Positions 1 through 8,380 of a stretch of 64,000 nt of DNA are shown here, piece after piece (position 1 is the first letter of the stretch; every line of letters starts with the position of its first letter). The notes beneath the pieces were generated by a model. That model did not search any database and was not told the origin of the DNA. It was given only the letters and a program-made list of their open reading frames with translations. The stretch lies in NCBI RefSeq assembly GCF_002929275.1, contig NZ_PJIK01000004.1, positions 186,001 to 250,000 on the forward strand. Reading direction: 5' to 3'. Source of the DNA: Arthrobacter sp. ZGTC131 (lineage in GTDB: Bacteria; Actinomycetota; Actinomycetes; Actinomycetales; Micrococcaceae). A program made the translations under genes and the position numbers.

Positions 1-1
1 G

Positions 2-1006
2 GCGGTACTGATTGTGATCCCGCTGGTGGCCACCGGGTTCGTCTTTAACCTGGCGCGGTTCTGGGACACCGAGACGGCCACGCTCGAAACGGAAAGCCCG
101 TCGCCAACCGCCACGGCGACGGCCACAGCCACGCTGACGCCCGCCGCGAAACCGCCTCCCGCGGCCAAGCCGCTGAAGCCGCCGCCACCGCCCGCGCTGC
201 CCATGAACATCCTGGTCCTGGGCAGCGACCACCGCCGCGGCGACCCGCCGGCGCCCAACGGCCTGCCCGACCAGCGAGCGGATGCCATCATGCTGATCCA
301 CCTCGCGCGCGACGGCCGGCACGTGTACGGCATCTCGCTCATGCGCGACACCTGGGTGCCGATTCCCGGCTTCGGCGAGGCCAAGATCAACTCGGCCCTG
401 ACGCTTGGCGGCGTGCCCCTTGTGGTGAGGACCGTGGAATCACTGTTCGGCCAGAAGATCCAGCACGTCATCTCGATGGACTTCGAGGGCTTCAGGGGCA
501 TCACCGAGGCGCTCGGCGGGGTGGACGTCAACGTCAGGGAAGCGTTCACCTCCACGCACGACACGCGCCAGCACTTTCCTGCGGGCGTGAACAAGCTGAA
601 GGGCCAGAAGGCACTCGAATTCGTCCGCGAGCGCTACGCGTTTGGCGACGGCGACTTCAAGCGGATCGAGAACCAGCAGACCATGGTCCGCGCCACGTTG
701 GCCAAGCTCCTCAATGCTAAGACCCTGTCCAACCCCGTGACCCTCTACAAGGTGGTCAACACGGCGTCCCGGTACATGAAGGTGGACAAGGGCCTCACCG
801 CGGCCAAGCTCGCCAGCCTGGCGTACAGCCTCCGCAACGTCCGCATGCAGGACGCCGTGTTCTTCACCCTGCCCACGGCCGGATTCGGGTTCAGCACCGA
901 CGGGCAGTCCATCGTCCTGCCGGACCACGGCGCCATCTCCGCGGTCGGGGCCGCGCTGGGCAGAGACACCGTGGGCGCGTACGTCGCGCAGAACAGACCC
1001 CGCTGA
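2..1006 (+). CDS. LytR-CpsA-Psr (LCP) family protein, 5' end cut by window
   Basis: This is a membrane-anchored LCP phosphotransferase. The family transfers lipid-linked glycopolymers onto peptidoglycan at the outer face of the membrane. The reading frame is open back to base 2, so the true start lies upstream; a GTG at 14 sits inside the visible membrane helix (about residues 1-18) and is an unlikely start. A Thr/Pro/Ala-rich linker of about 45 residues follows. The LCP domain then starts at MNILVLGSDHRRGD and shows the family hallmarks: Asp in LGSD, RADAIMLIHL, SLMRDTWVPIPG and KINSALTLGG, and a late VRERYAFGDGDFKR segment rich in catalytic or pyrophosphate-binding Arg. It ends at TGA, 173 bp before pstS. 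The family call is firm; the polymer it transfers cannot be told from sequence. Confidence 0.9.
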   Translation, partial: AVLIVIPLVATGFVFNLARFWDTETATLETESPSPTATATATATLTPAAKPPPAAKPLKPPPPPALPMNILVLGSDHRRGDPPAPNGLPDQRADAIMLIHLARDGRHVYGISLMRDTWVPIPGFGEAKINSALTLGGVPLVVRTVESLFGQKIQHVISMDFEGFRGITEALGGVDVNVREAFTSTHDTRQHFPAGVNKLKGQKALEFVRERYAFGDGDFKRIENQQTMVRATLAKLLNAKTLSNPVTLYKVVNTASRYMKVDKGLTAAKLASLAYSLRNVRMQDAVFFTLPTAGFGFSTDGQSIVLPDHGAISAVGAALGRDTVGAYVAQNRPR

Positions 1007-1068
1007 CGCTCCTGCTGATGACGACGGCGGGCGCCTTGTCGAGAAATGTCCGCGGCTGTACCTCCAGC

Positions 1069-1090
1069 GTTCACCCGGTATTCATGTTGG
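1069..1090 (+). promoter_or_regulatory. PHO-box-like direct repeat upstream of pstS
   Basis: Two 11-base units in tandem, GTTCACCCGGT and ATTCATGTTGG, lie about 90 bp before the pstS start. They share the TTCAYS core that PhoP recognises in Streptomyces PHO boxes. The position fits phosphate-starvation control of the pst operon. The match is by eye and the second unit is imperfect. Confidence 0.4.
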
Positions 1091-1179
1091 GCGACTGCAA
1101 TTGTGTTAAGCGACCTGATCGCCGAAGTCACCGCAACGCAGCGGGAGTCGTCGCCCGCTAATGGAGGGAATGATCGACC

Positions 1180-2145
1180 ATGCCAAAGCGTGCCACCAAG
1201 AACTTCGGAGCCCTGAGCCTGGCCTCGGCGCTCGTCGTCCTAACCGCCTGCGGGGGGCAGAACAATGCCTCGTCGGGAACCACAACCGGAGGAGGCGCCA
1301 GCGGCAGCGTCTCCGTTGACGGTTCCTCAACTGTTGCCCCGTTGACTGAGGCCGCCGCCACGAGTTTCCGCGGCAAGAACTCAGGCGTCAATGTCTCGGT
1401 TGCAACGTCAGGCACCGGCGGCGGGTTCAAGAAATTCTGTGCCGGGGAGACCGATATTTCGAACGCTTCCCGCCAGATCAAGGACGAAGAGGCCGCCGAG
1501 TGCAAGGCCAAGGGTATTGCGTACACCGAAATCGTGATGGCAAACGATGGACTGTCCGTCGTCGCGAACCCCGAAAACGACTGGGCCAAGTGCCTCACGG
1601 TCACGCAGCTGAAGAAGATCTGGGCCCCGGAAGCCGAGAGCAAGGTCAAGACCTGGAAGGACGTCGATCCCTCCTTCCCCGCTGAAAAGCTTGACTTGTT
1701 CGGCGCGGGCACCGACTCTGGCACCTTCGACTACTTCACGGAGGCCATCAACGGCGAGACCGGCGCCATCCGCACCGATTACAGCCCGTCCGAGGATGAC
1801 AACGTAACCATCCAGGGCGTTCAGGGTTCAAAGGGCGCCTTGGGGTTCTTCGGCCTGTCCTACGCTGAGGAAAACCCTAACGCGGTCAGGATCGTCCCGG
1901 TGGACAACGGGGCAGGCTGCATCACCCCCTCCACCGAGACTGTCCAGAACGGCACCTACAAGCCGCTCGGACGGCCGCTGTTCGTATACGTTGCGAACAA
2001 GGCCTACACCGACAAGCCCCAGGTCAAGGAGTTTGTTGACTTCTACGCCGAGAACGCAGCTGCGATCGCCAAAGAGGCCCTGTTTATCGGCCTGACCGAA
2101 GAACAGTCCGTCAAGGCCAAGGAAGAGCTGGCCTCGATCGCCTAG
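1180..2145 (+). CDS. pstS: Phosphate ABC transporter, substrate-binding lipoprotein PstS
   Basis: PstS captures inorganic phosphate outside the membrane and delivers it to PstCA. The N-terminus is a lipoprotein signal ending in the lipobox LTAC (Cys about residue 24), followed by a Ser/Gly/Thr-rich tether. The mature domain carries phosphate-binding loops typical of the family: VDGSSTVAPLTEA, SGTGGGFKKFCAGETDIS and GAGTDSGTFDYF. At 321 residues it has a normal length. ATG 1180 is preceded by a GGAGGGA Shine-Dalgarno sequence. It is first in pstSCAB, with pstC starting 32 bp later, and a PHO-box-like repeat lies upstream. Confidence 0.95.
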   Translation: MPKRATKNFGALSLASALVVLTACGGQNNASSGTTTGGGASGSVSVDGSSTVAPLTEAAATSFRGKNSGVNVSVATSGTGGGFKKFCAGETDISNASRQIKDEEAAECKAKGIAYTEIVMANDGLSVVANPENDWAKCLTVTQLKKIWAPEAESKVKTWKDVDPSFPAEKLDLFGAGTDSGTFDYFTEAINGETGAIRTDYSPSEDDNVTIQGVQGSKGALGFFGLSYAEENPNAVRIVPVDNGAGCITPSTETVQNGTYKPLGRPLFVYVANKAYTDKPQVKEFVDFYAENAAAIAKEALFIGLTEEQSVKAKEELASIA

Positions 2146-2177
2146 CGGCCGCCGCTCGATAGCCAGCAGTTTCTGTC

Positions 2178-3131
2178 ATGACAACCGTGCGTGAGACGGG
2201 CGGTCCGGCCAAAGCACCGGGCCGCCCGGCCCCGTTCACGTTCGCCGGCAAACCGCGTTACGGCGAACGCGTCATCCGTGTCCTGCTTGCCCTGGCCGCG
2301 GCCGTCACCATTGCCACGACCATCGGCATCCTGCTGGCACTGATAGTGCCGGCGCTCGGATTTTTCCGGGAGATCCCGGTGACCGACTTCCTCTTCGGTG
2401 ACCGCTGGGCGCCGCGTTTCGCCAAGGCGTCCTTCGGGGTGGTGCCGCTGATTACAGCCACGCTGTGGACGACGCTTATTGCGCTCGTAATTGCCGTGCC
2501 GTTCGGTCTTGGGGCCGCCATGCTCCTGTCTGAATACGCCAGGCCCGGCCTTCGCAAGATACTCAAGCCGGTCCTGGAAATCCTCGCCGGCATCCCCACC
2601 GTGGTCTACGGGCTGTTCGCCCTGACCTTCGTGCAGGGCACAGTGTTCCGGCAGTGGCTTGGCCTGGGCACCGGCGCGTTCAGTGTCCTCGCTGCCGGCG
2701 TCGTCATGGGCATCATGATCGTTCCGACGGTCGCGTCTGTTTCCGAGGACGCCATGTCGGCGGTTCCTCAAGCAATGCGTCAGGGATCTGCGGCCCTGGG
2801 TGCCAACCGGATGCAGACCACGCTTCGGGTAGTTTTCCCCGCTGCACTGTCGGGCATCATCGCCGCTATCGTTCTGGGCGTATCCCGGGCGGTCGGTGAA
2901 ACCATGATCGTCGCGATGGCCGCAGGCAGCCAGGCCCGCATAGTTTCCGGTCCCCTTGAACAGGGCCAAACCATGACCGGCTTCATCGCCAACGCCGCCC
3001 TGGGCGACTCCCGCGTGGGGTCCATCCAATACGACACACTCTTCGCGGTGGGTCTGTTGCTGTTCCTGATCACCTTGCTGGTCAACTTCGTCAGCATTGC
3101 CCTCGTCCGTAGATACAGGCAGGCGTACTAA
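2178..3131 (+). CDS. pstC: Phosphate ABC transporter permease PstC
   Basis: PstC is one of the two membrane subunits that form the phosphate channel. After a short basic cytoplasmic N-terminus, about six hydrophobic segments follow. The first (about residues 33-60) precedes a periplasmic loop with the family-typical FLFGDRWAP. The EAA-type coupling loop, MRQGSAALGANRMQT, contacts PstB. Its length of 317 residues is normal for PstC. The stop TAA overlaps the pstA start by one base (TAATG), so translation is probably coupled. Confidence 0.95.
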   Translation: MTTVRETGGPAKAPGRPAPFTFAGKPRYGERVIRVLLALAAAVTIATTIGILLALIVPALGFFREIPVTDFLFGDRWAPRFAKASFGVVPLITATLWTTLIALVIAVPFGLGAAMLLSEYARPGLRKILKPVLEILAGIPTVVYGLFALTFVQGTVFRQWLGLGTGAFSVLAAGVVMGIMIVPTVASVSEDAMSAVPQAMRQGSAALGANRMQTTLRVVFPAALSGIIAAIVLGVSRAVGETMIVAMAAGSQARIVSGPLEQGQTMTGFIANAALGDSRVGSIQYDTLFAVGLLLFLITLLVNFVSIALVRRYRQAY

Positions 3132-4045
3132 TGACAACCGGTCAGCGAAGCGTACTGGATTCCGTCAAACCACTCGGATACCGGGGGAAGAAGCTCAGCG
3201 GGGAAAAGAGCCCGGCATCGTTGGTGTTCCTGATCCTGATATGGGCCGCCCTGGCGGTGTCCTTCATCTTCCTTCTGGTGCTCATTATTACGACATTCGT
3301 GGAGGGCTTCGCCGTGATGCGGCCGGGGCTGTTCACCAACTATCCGTCGTCATCACCTCGGGACGCAGGAGCCCGGCCCGCCATTCTCGGATCCGTCTGG
3401 GTTGTCGCCGTCACTGCGCTTCTGACCATCCCGCTGGGGGTTGCGGCCGCTATTCATCTGGAAGAGTTCGCAGACAAACACAACAAGTTCAACCGCATGG
3501 TAGAACTGAACGTCCAGAACCTCGCAGCGGTCCCCTCCATCATTTACGGACTGCTCGCCTTGGCTTTCCTGTCCATGCTGGGATTCCAAAACAAGAATGT
3601 CGTTATCGGCGGAGCAATGGCACTGGGTCTGCTGATCATGCCGGTCATCATCATCGCCACGCGCGAGGCCATCAGGTCCGTTCCCCAGGAAATTCGCGAG
3701 GGTTCCATGGCGCTGGGGGCCACAAAGTGGCAGACCGTCTGGCGTCAAGTCCTGCCATCCGCCGTGCCCGGTATCGCCACCGGATCCATCCTGGCGCTCT
3801 CCCGGGCGCTGGGCGAAGCAGCTCCGCTGCTGGTCCTCGGCGGGCTGGTGTTCGTCAGCTTTGACCCCGACGGCATCATGAGCCAGTTCACCACCATGCC
3901 AATCCAGATCTTCAACTGGTCCAGCCGTCCCCAGGCACAATTCCACGAACTCGCCGCCGCGGCGAGCATCGTACTGCTTGTCCTGCTGGTCCTCATGAAC
4001 GCCCTGGCCATCTACATCCGTAATCATTATCAGAAGCGGTGGTAA
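3131..4045 (+). CDS. pstA: Phosphate ABC transporter permease PstA
   Basis: PstA is the second phosphate permease subunit. It has about six membrane helices and the coupling loop IREGSMALGATKWQT near residue 190. The conserved motifs NVQNLAAVPSIIYG and LGEAAPLL identify PstA rather than PstC. The start overlaps the pstC stop by one base, and pstB begins 3 bp after its own stop, so it belongs to one polycistronic unit with pstS, pstC and pstB. Confidence 0.95.
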   Translation: MTTGQRSVLDSVKPLGYRGKKLSGEKSPASLVFLILIWAALAVSFIFLLVLIITTFVEGFAVMRPGLFTNYPSSSPRDAGARPAILGSVWVVAVTALLTIPLGVAAAIHLEEFADKHNKFNRMVELNVQNLAAVPSIIYGLLALAFLSMLGFQNKNVVIGGAMALGLLIMPVIIIATREAIRSVPQEIREGSMALGATKWQTVWRQVLPSAVPGIATGSILALSRALGEAAPLLVLGGLVFVSFDPDGIMSQFTTMPIQIFNWSSRPQAQFHELAAAASIVLLVLLVLMNALAIYIRNHYQKRW

Positions 4046-4048
4046 CCC

Positions 4049-4960
4049 ATGATCAAAGACACCGACACCGACGTTCCTGTACTCAAACCGGAAGAGGAGG
4101 CTCGACTGCACGAGCAGCACGGCGTGCCGGTCCACGTGGCACCCACACAGAAGCGCGGCAAGAACAATGATCGGGTGACTGATGCCATCCTGACCTGCGA
4201 GGACGTAAACGTGTTCTACGGTGACTTCCGCGCCGTCACGGGTGTCGACCTGGACTTCGCCCGCAACCAAATCACGGCGCTTATCGGCCCGTCCGGCTGC
4301 GGCAAATCCACCCTCATCCGGGTCCTGAACCGCATGAACGACCTGATCGACGGCGCGCGAGTAGAGGGCAAGGTCACCTTCCGCGGCGTGGACATGTACG
4401 CCAAGAACGTCGACGCCATCGAGGTCCGCCGCCGCATCGGCATGGTTTTCCAAAAACCCAACCCGTTTCCCAAGTCCATCTACGACAACATTGCCTACGG
4501 CCCACGGGTGATCGGCATGAAGGTCGCGAACATGGATGACCTTGTTGAGGAGGCCCTCACCGGCGCCGCACTGTGGACCGAGGTAAAAGACAAACTCAAA
4601 CAGTCCGCGTTCGGCCTGTCCGGTGGACAGCAGCAGCGGCTATGCATCGCACGGACCATTGCCGTCAAACCCGACGTGATCCTGATGGATGAGCCCTGCT
4701 CCGCCCTTGATCCCATCGCGACAACCAGGATCGAGGATCTGATGGCGGAACTCCGCCGGAACTACACCATCGTGATTGTCACCCACAACATGCAGCAGGC
4801 AGCCCGCGTCGCCGACAGGACAGCCTTCTTCACGGCACTCGCTGACGAAGGCACGGGCGACCGGACAGGCGTCCTGGTTGAGTACGGCACGACAACCCAG
4901 ATTTTCGAATCACCCCGCGATCAGCGGACCGAGGATTACATATCCGGCCGCTTCGGCTAA
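4049..4960 (+). CDS. pstB: Phosphate ABC transporter ATPase PstB
   Basis: PstB is the ATPase that powers phosphate import through PstCA. Walker A is GPSGCGKST, the signature is LSGGQQQR and Walker B is [13 protein letters not shown], followed by the switch His in IVTHNM. At 303 residues it is about 45 longer than typical PstB because of a charged N-terminal extension before the conserved [13 protein letters not shown]; a later start would remove it, but no better ribosome-binding site was seen inside. The C-terminus ends with the family-typical DYISGRFG. A response-regulator-like gene begins 8 bp downstream. Confidence 0.95.
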   Translation: MIKDTDTDVPVLKPEEEARLHEQHGVPVHVAPTQKRGKNNDRVTDAILTCEDVNVFYGDFRAVTGVDLDFARNQITALIGPSGCGKSTLIRVLNRMNDLIDGARVEGKVTFRGVDMYAKNVDAIEVRRRIGMVFQKPNPFPKSIYDNIAYGPRVIGMKVANMDDLVEEALTGAALWTEVKDKLKQSAFGLSGGQQQRLCIARTIAVKPDVILMDEPCSALDPIATTRIEDLMAELRRNYTIVIVTHNMQQAARVADRTAFFTALADEGTGDRTGVLVEYGTTTQIFESPRDQRTEDYISGRFG

Positions 4961-4968
4961 ATTCGCCC

Positions 4969-5691
4969 ATGAAAACCTCTCCCGCCCACAGTTCCGGCCC
5001 GGTTCCCCACAGATGGCGCTGGCCGCTAAAGGTCGTGGCGGTCACCGGACGGTCACCCATCACCGCCGACTCTGACCGGTCACTGATTCCCCGGGGAATC
5101 GAAATCTGCCGCTATCAGGATCCCGGCGGCGCGCTCGTGAGCATCGGATCCGACCCGCCCTCGCTGGTTCTGGTGGACACAGACATCGAAGGCTTTCCGC
5201 TGCCCGATTTTGTCCGGGTTCTCGTTGAGCAAGCAGACGTCCCTGTCCTTGTAGGAGTCCGGGGCGGTGCCGAGAGCCATGCCCAGGGTTTCCGGGCGCT
5301 GGAAGGCGGGGCGAGGGGACTGCTCGCCCTGCCATGTTCTGGAGAGGGGTTGGCGAGAGCCATCACCCAACTCAACTTGCCGGCCCCGATGGCGGCGGCT
5401 GTCCTGACCAACGGACCCATCGTGCTAAACACACATTCGCGCCGCGTGCTGGTTGCAGGCCAGGATGTGCATCTGACGAGGAGCGAATTCGACGCTCTGG
5501 CCTACCTTATGGCCGAAGCCCCCAGAGTCGTCCCTCTAGACGAATTAGAGGTGCACTGCGCACGTGAACGGCCCATGCATCAGGATGGACTGCGCATGGC
5601 CTTGGGCCGGGCCCGCCGGAAGATCGAAGCGCTAGGGATGCCCGCCGCCATTGAAAACGTGCGGGGCGTCGGCTATCGAATGTCCCTCTAG
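4969..5691 (+). CDS. Winged-helix response-regulator-like protein linked to pstSCAB
   Basis: The C-terminal ~95 residues are an OmpR/PhoB-type winged helix: LTRSEFDALAYLMAEAPRVV leads into a recognition helix (MALGRARRKIEALG) and the wing ending VRGVGYRMSL. The N-terminal half resembles a receiver domain, with LVLVDTDIEGFPLPDF at the phospho-acceptor strand and GGARGLLALP near the last strands. The usual acidic pair after beta-1 and the conserved Lys are not evident, so phosphorylation is uncertain. It follows pstB by 8 bp, where phoU is often found, and is probably co-transcribed. It may be an atypical regulator of phosphate genes; that role is inferred from position only. Confidence 0.75.
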   Translation: MKTSPAHSSGPVPHRWRWPLKVVAVTGRSPITADSDRSLIPRGIEICRYQDPGGALVSIGSDPPSLVLVDTDIEGFPLPDFVRVLVEQADVPVLVGVRGGAESHAQGFRALEGGARGLLALPCSGEGLARAITQLNLPAPMAAAVLTNGPIVLNTHSRRVLVAGQDVHLTRSEFDALAYLMAEAPRVVPLDELEVHCARERPMHQDGLRMALGRARRKIEALGMPAAIENVRGVGYRMSL

Positions 5692-5743
5692 CCGGCGCCC
5701 GGACACGCGTTCGTGTACGGCACGCTGGGTAATGCGGGCTCCG

Positions 5744-6193
5744 TTACGCCCGGCTCGATGTCAGCTCGGCGAAGAGGGCCTGGACTCTGGCTTTGATGTC
5801 ATCCCGGACCAGGCGCATCCGTTCCATGCCTTCGATGCCCCGCTCAGAGGGCTCGTCCGTTTCCCAGACCTCGAAGCGCGTCCCGTCGCGTGGCTCGAGC
5901 TTGGCTTCGGTGCCCAGGACAACCACGACGTCGACGGCGTTCAGCACCTCGTCGGTGACGGGCTTGGGGTGCTCGCCGGTGATGTCGATGCCGACTTCGG
6001 CGAGGGACTCCACGGACTGCGGATTCAGGGACTTGCCGGGTTTGGTGCCTGCGGAGTGGACCGTGATGGTTCCGCCGGCCAGCTCGTTCATCAGGCCGGC
6101 GGCGAGCTGGGACTTTCCGCCGTTCTTGCTGCACACGAAAAGAACGCTTGGCTTCTTGGCATCGATCCCGGGCGCGATGGACTGGTCTGTCAT
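5744..6193 (-). CDS. arsC: Single-cysteine arsenate reductase of the mycothiol-dependent type
   Basis: This low-molecular-weight-phosphatase-fold protein of 149 residues has the P-loop CSKNGGKSQ, where Lys replaces the usual Arg. That GGKSQ form and the absence of any second cysteine match the actinobacterial arsenate reductases that use mycothiol and mycoredoxin instead of an internal disulfide relay (known from Corynebacterium glutamicum). The region that carries the Cys pair in thioredoxin-coupled ArsC reads [15 protein letters not shown] here. Its ATG overlaps the stop of the upstream arsC by 4 bp (ATGA), so the two are translationally coupled. It is last in the minus arm of the arsenic island. 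Confidence 0.85.
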   Translation of the reverse strand: MTDQSIAPGIDAKKPSVLFVCSKNGGKSQLAAGLMNELAGGTITVHSAGTKPGKSLNPQSVESLAEVGIDITGEHPKPVTDEVLNAVDVVVVLGTEAKLEPRDGTRFEVWETDEPSERGIEGMERMRLVRDDIKARVQALFAELTSSRA

Positions 6194-6852
6194 GGTGTCG
6201 GTTCTTCCTTGTTGAGCAGGGATGTGACGAGGATTCTGATTCGGTCGTGGATCTCGTCACGGATTGATCGCACGGTTTCAAGCGACTGGTCTGCCGGGTC
6301 CGTAAGCTCCCAGTCTTCGTAGCGCTTGCCCGGGTAGATGGGGCAGGAGTCGCCGCAGCCCATGGTGATGACCACATCCGAGGCGCGCACGACGTCGTCG
6401 GTGAGCGGTTTGGGGTAGTCCGCTGACAGGTCAAGGCCGATCTCGGCCATCGCCGTTACGACGGCAGGATCCAGTGCCGATGCCGGCATGGAACCGGCGG
6501 AGCGGACGTGGATCCTGCCTTGAGCTTCGGCGTTGAGAAGTGCGGCGGCCATCTGGGAGCGGCCGGCGTTCTGGACGCAGACGAACAGCACCTCGGGAAC
6601 CTCGGAGGCGATGGCGCCCTTGGATGTGGCCAGGGCGTGGAGCCGGTCATTCGCGAAGTGTTCGGTGGTGGCCGGCAGATAGGCGGTGACCTTCGCGGTA
6701 CGGGCCAGGGCAGTGTAGGACTCGAAGACGTAGCGCTCCACTGTTTCGGCGGCGAAGATCCCGGAATAGCGCGCGGAGAGGCGGCTGCTGATGCGGTGCA
6801 GGACCTCGGTGCTGTCCTGCAGTCCGAGTTTGATGTCGTGGTGGTCAGTCAT
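6190..6852 (-). CDS. arsC: Arsenate reductase / LMW phosphatase with helical N-terminal domain
   Basis: This 220-residue protein has two parts. Residues 1 to about 85 form a helix-rich extension ([40 protein letters not shown]) of the three-helix type seen before some actinobacterial ArsC proteins. The rest is an ArsC/LMW-phosphatase domain with P-loop CVQNAGRSQ, the cysteine pair in [20 protein letters not shown] and the Asp-Pro loop. The Cys pair fits thioredoxin-type recycling. It lies 40 bp after the flavoprotein gene and overlaps the mycothiol-type arsC by 4 bp. Confidence 0.85.
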   Translation of the reverse strand: MTDHHDIKLGLQDSTEVLHRISSRLSARYSGIFAAETVERYVFESYTALARTAKVTAYLPATTEHFANDRLHALATSKGAIASEVPEVLFVCVQNAGRSQMAAALLNAEAQGRIHVRSAGSMPASALDPAVVTAMAEIGLDLSADYPKPLTDDVVRASDVVITMGCGDSCPIYPGKRYEDWELTDPADQSLETVRSIRDEIHDRIRILVTSLLNKEEPTP

Positions 6853-6892
6853 TGCAGATGCTCCACTCTGGGTTCTGGAAGGGGCTCATAGA

Positions 6893-8263
6893 TCAGGACT
6901 CGCCGGCGCGGCCGTGGGCCAGTCCGGTGGGGAAGCCGACCAGCACCGGTTCAGGTGTGGCGCAGCAGCCGCTCTCTGTGGAGGCCACGGCTGCGGGTAC
7001 GTCGCAGCTGGTGCCGGCGTCGGTGGAGCAGACGCCGGTCTCGGGGAGTTCGAGGTGGACGGTGTCCGCGGCCTCGCGGTCCCCCGCCAGTGCGGCGACG
7101 ACGGAGCGGACCTGCTCGTAGCCGGTGGCCAGCAGGAAGGTGGGCGCCCGGCCGTAGGACTTCATGCCCACGATGTAGAAGTCCTTGTCCGGGTGCGCCA
7201 GGACCGCGGCACCGTGCGGGGGAACGGTGCCGCAGGAGTGGAATTCGGGGTCGATCAGCGGGCCGAGCTCCACCGGCGCCTCGACGGCAGGGTCCAGGCT
7301 GAGCCGGAGTTCCCGCAGGATGTCCAGGTCCGGCCGGAAGCCGGTGCAGGGCACCACGACGTCGGCTTCCAGGGTGCGGCCGTCCACGGCTTCGACGGTC
7401 ACGCCGGAATCGAGCGCTTTGAGGGAAGCGATGCCGAAGCCGGTGTGCAGTTCGATTTTTCCGGCCTCCACAAGCCGCCGGACCCGGCCGCCGAGCTGCC
7501 CCCGCGCGGGAAGCCCGTCGGCATCGCCGCCGCCGTAGACCTTCTCGGCGGAGTCGCCGCGGACGGCCCAAAGGATTCTGGTGTCCGGCTCTTCCCTGGC
7601 GAGGTCGGCCAGGCTGATGAGGGTGTTGGCGGCGGAATGGCCCGCACCGACCACCAGGACGCGGCGTCCGGCGAAGGTGCCTCGCTCCCGGCCGGTGACG
7701 TCGGGCAGCGGCGCGGAGATCCTTTCCGCCGCGCTGTCCTCGCCGATAGCGGGCAGGCCGGACGTGCCCAGCGGGTTGCGGCGGGACCAGGTGCCCGAGG
7801 CGTCGATGACCGCTGCCACGGTGTGGTCGCGGGTTTCGCCGTCCTGGTGCTCGACGCGGACGACGAACGGCGTGCTGTCGCGGTTGCGGACGTGGGTCTT
7901 GTCCAGCCCCTGCCGCGTCACGGCCACGACGCGAGCACCGGTCTGCAGCCGGGAGGCGATCTGCGGCAGCGCGGCCAGCGGGGCAAGGTAGGTGTCGATG
8001 AGTTCACCGCCGTACGGCAGTGCCGTGGGCCGGGGCGATTCCCAGCCGGAGCCTTCGAGCAGACGGACGGCGGCGGCGTCGAGGTTGAACCGCCACGGTG
8101 AGAACAGCCGGATGTGGCGCCAGTGCTCAATGGCTGCACCCGCCGTCGGGCCTGCCTCGAAGACCAGCGGCTCCAGGCCGCGCTCGAGCAGGTGGGCCAC
8201 GGCGGCCAGGCCCACCGGGCCGGCACCGATGACGGCAACGGGAAGGTTCACCGTTGAATCCAT
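6893..8263 (-). CDS. arsO: ArsO-like FAD/NAD(P)-dependent flavoprotein of the arsenic island
   Basis: This is a two-dinucleotide-binding-domain oxidoreductase of 456 residues. GAGPVGLAAVAHLLERG near the N-terminus binds FAD, VVGAGHSAANTLISLADL near residue 220 binds NAD(P), and PCTGFRPDLDIL precedes the C-terminal part. The order fits flavin monooxygenase-like proteins such as ArsO of the Streptomyces arsRBOCT cluster, whose reaction is not settled. An unusual tail after about residue 405 is cysteine-rich (GVCSTDAGTSCD, then ESGCCATPEP) and could bind a metalloid. The start ATG at 8263 follows a long palindrome that separates it from the upstream micropeptide gene. Confidence 0.75.
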   Translation of the reverse strand: MDSTVNLPVAVIGAGPVGLAAVAHLLERGLEPLVFEAGPTAGAAIEHWRHIRLFSPWRFNLDAAAVRLLEGSGWESPRPTALPYGGELIDTYLAPLAALPQIASRLQTGARVVAVTRQGLDKTHVRNRDSTPFVVRVEHQDGETRDHTVAAVIDASGTWSRRNPLGTSGLPAIGEDSAAERISAPLPDVTGRERGTFAGRRVLVVGAGHSAANTLISLADLAREEPDTRILWAVRGDSAEKVYGGGDADGLPARGQLGGRVRRLVEAGKIELHTGFGIASLKALDSGVTVEAVDGRTLEADVVVPCTGFRPDLDILRELRLSLDPAVEAPVELGPLIDPEFHSCGTVPPHGAAVLAHPDKDFYIVGMKSYGRAPTFLLATGYEQVRSVVAALAGDREAADTVHLELPETGVCSTDAGTSCDVPAAVASTESGCCATPEPVLVGFPTGLAHGRAGES

Positions 8264-8299
8264 GCTGTCCTCATTCCTATCAGATTGGTGATGTCAGTG

Positions 8300-8367
8300 G
8301 CCCAACTAGGTAGCAGTAGGTGTCGTTTTGACGGCCCGAAACGACACCTACTGCCACCTAGTTGGGC
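8300..8367. repeat. Long intergenic palindrome, probable transcription terminator
   Basis: Two 29-base arms pair with a single mismatch around a loop of about 10 bases. The left arm starts GCCCAACTAGG and the right arm ends CCTAGTTGGGC. It lies between the Cys-rich peptide gene and the arsO-like gene on the minus strand. The length and near-perfect pairing suggest a strong terminator or a repeated palindromic element. It would divide the minus arm into two transcripts, or reduce readthrough. Confidence 0.7.
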
Positions 8368-8380
8368 GGAAAGGCGGGGA

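Noticed and set aside
6791-8101. Plus-strand open frame of 436 residues opposite the flavoprotein gene
   Set aside because: Antisense shadow of a GC-rich gene: Gly/Ala/Arg-rich translation, no domain, no ribosome-binding site. The opposite strand has a full FAD/NAD(P) fold.
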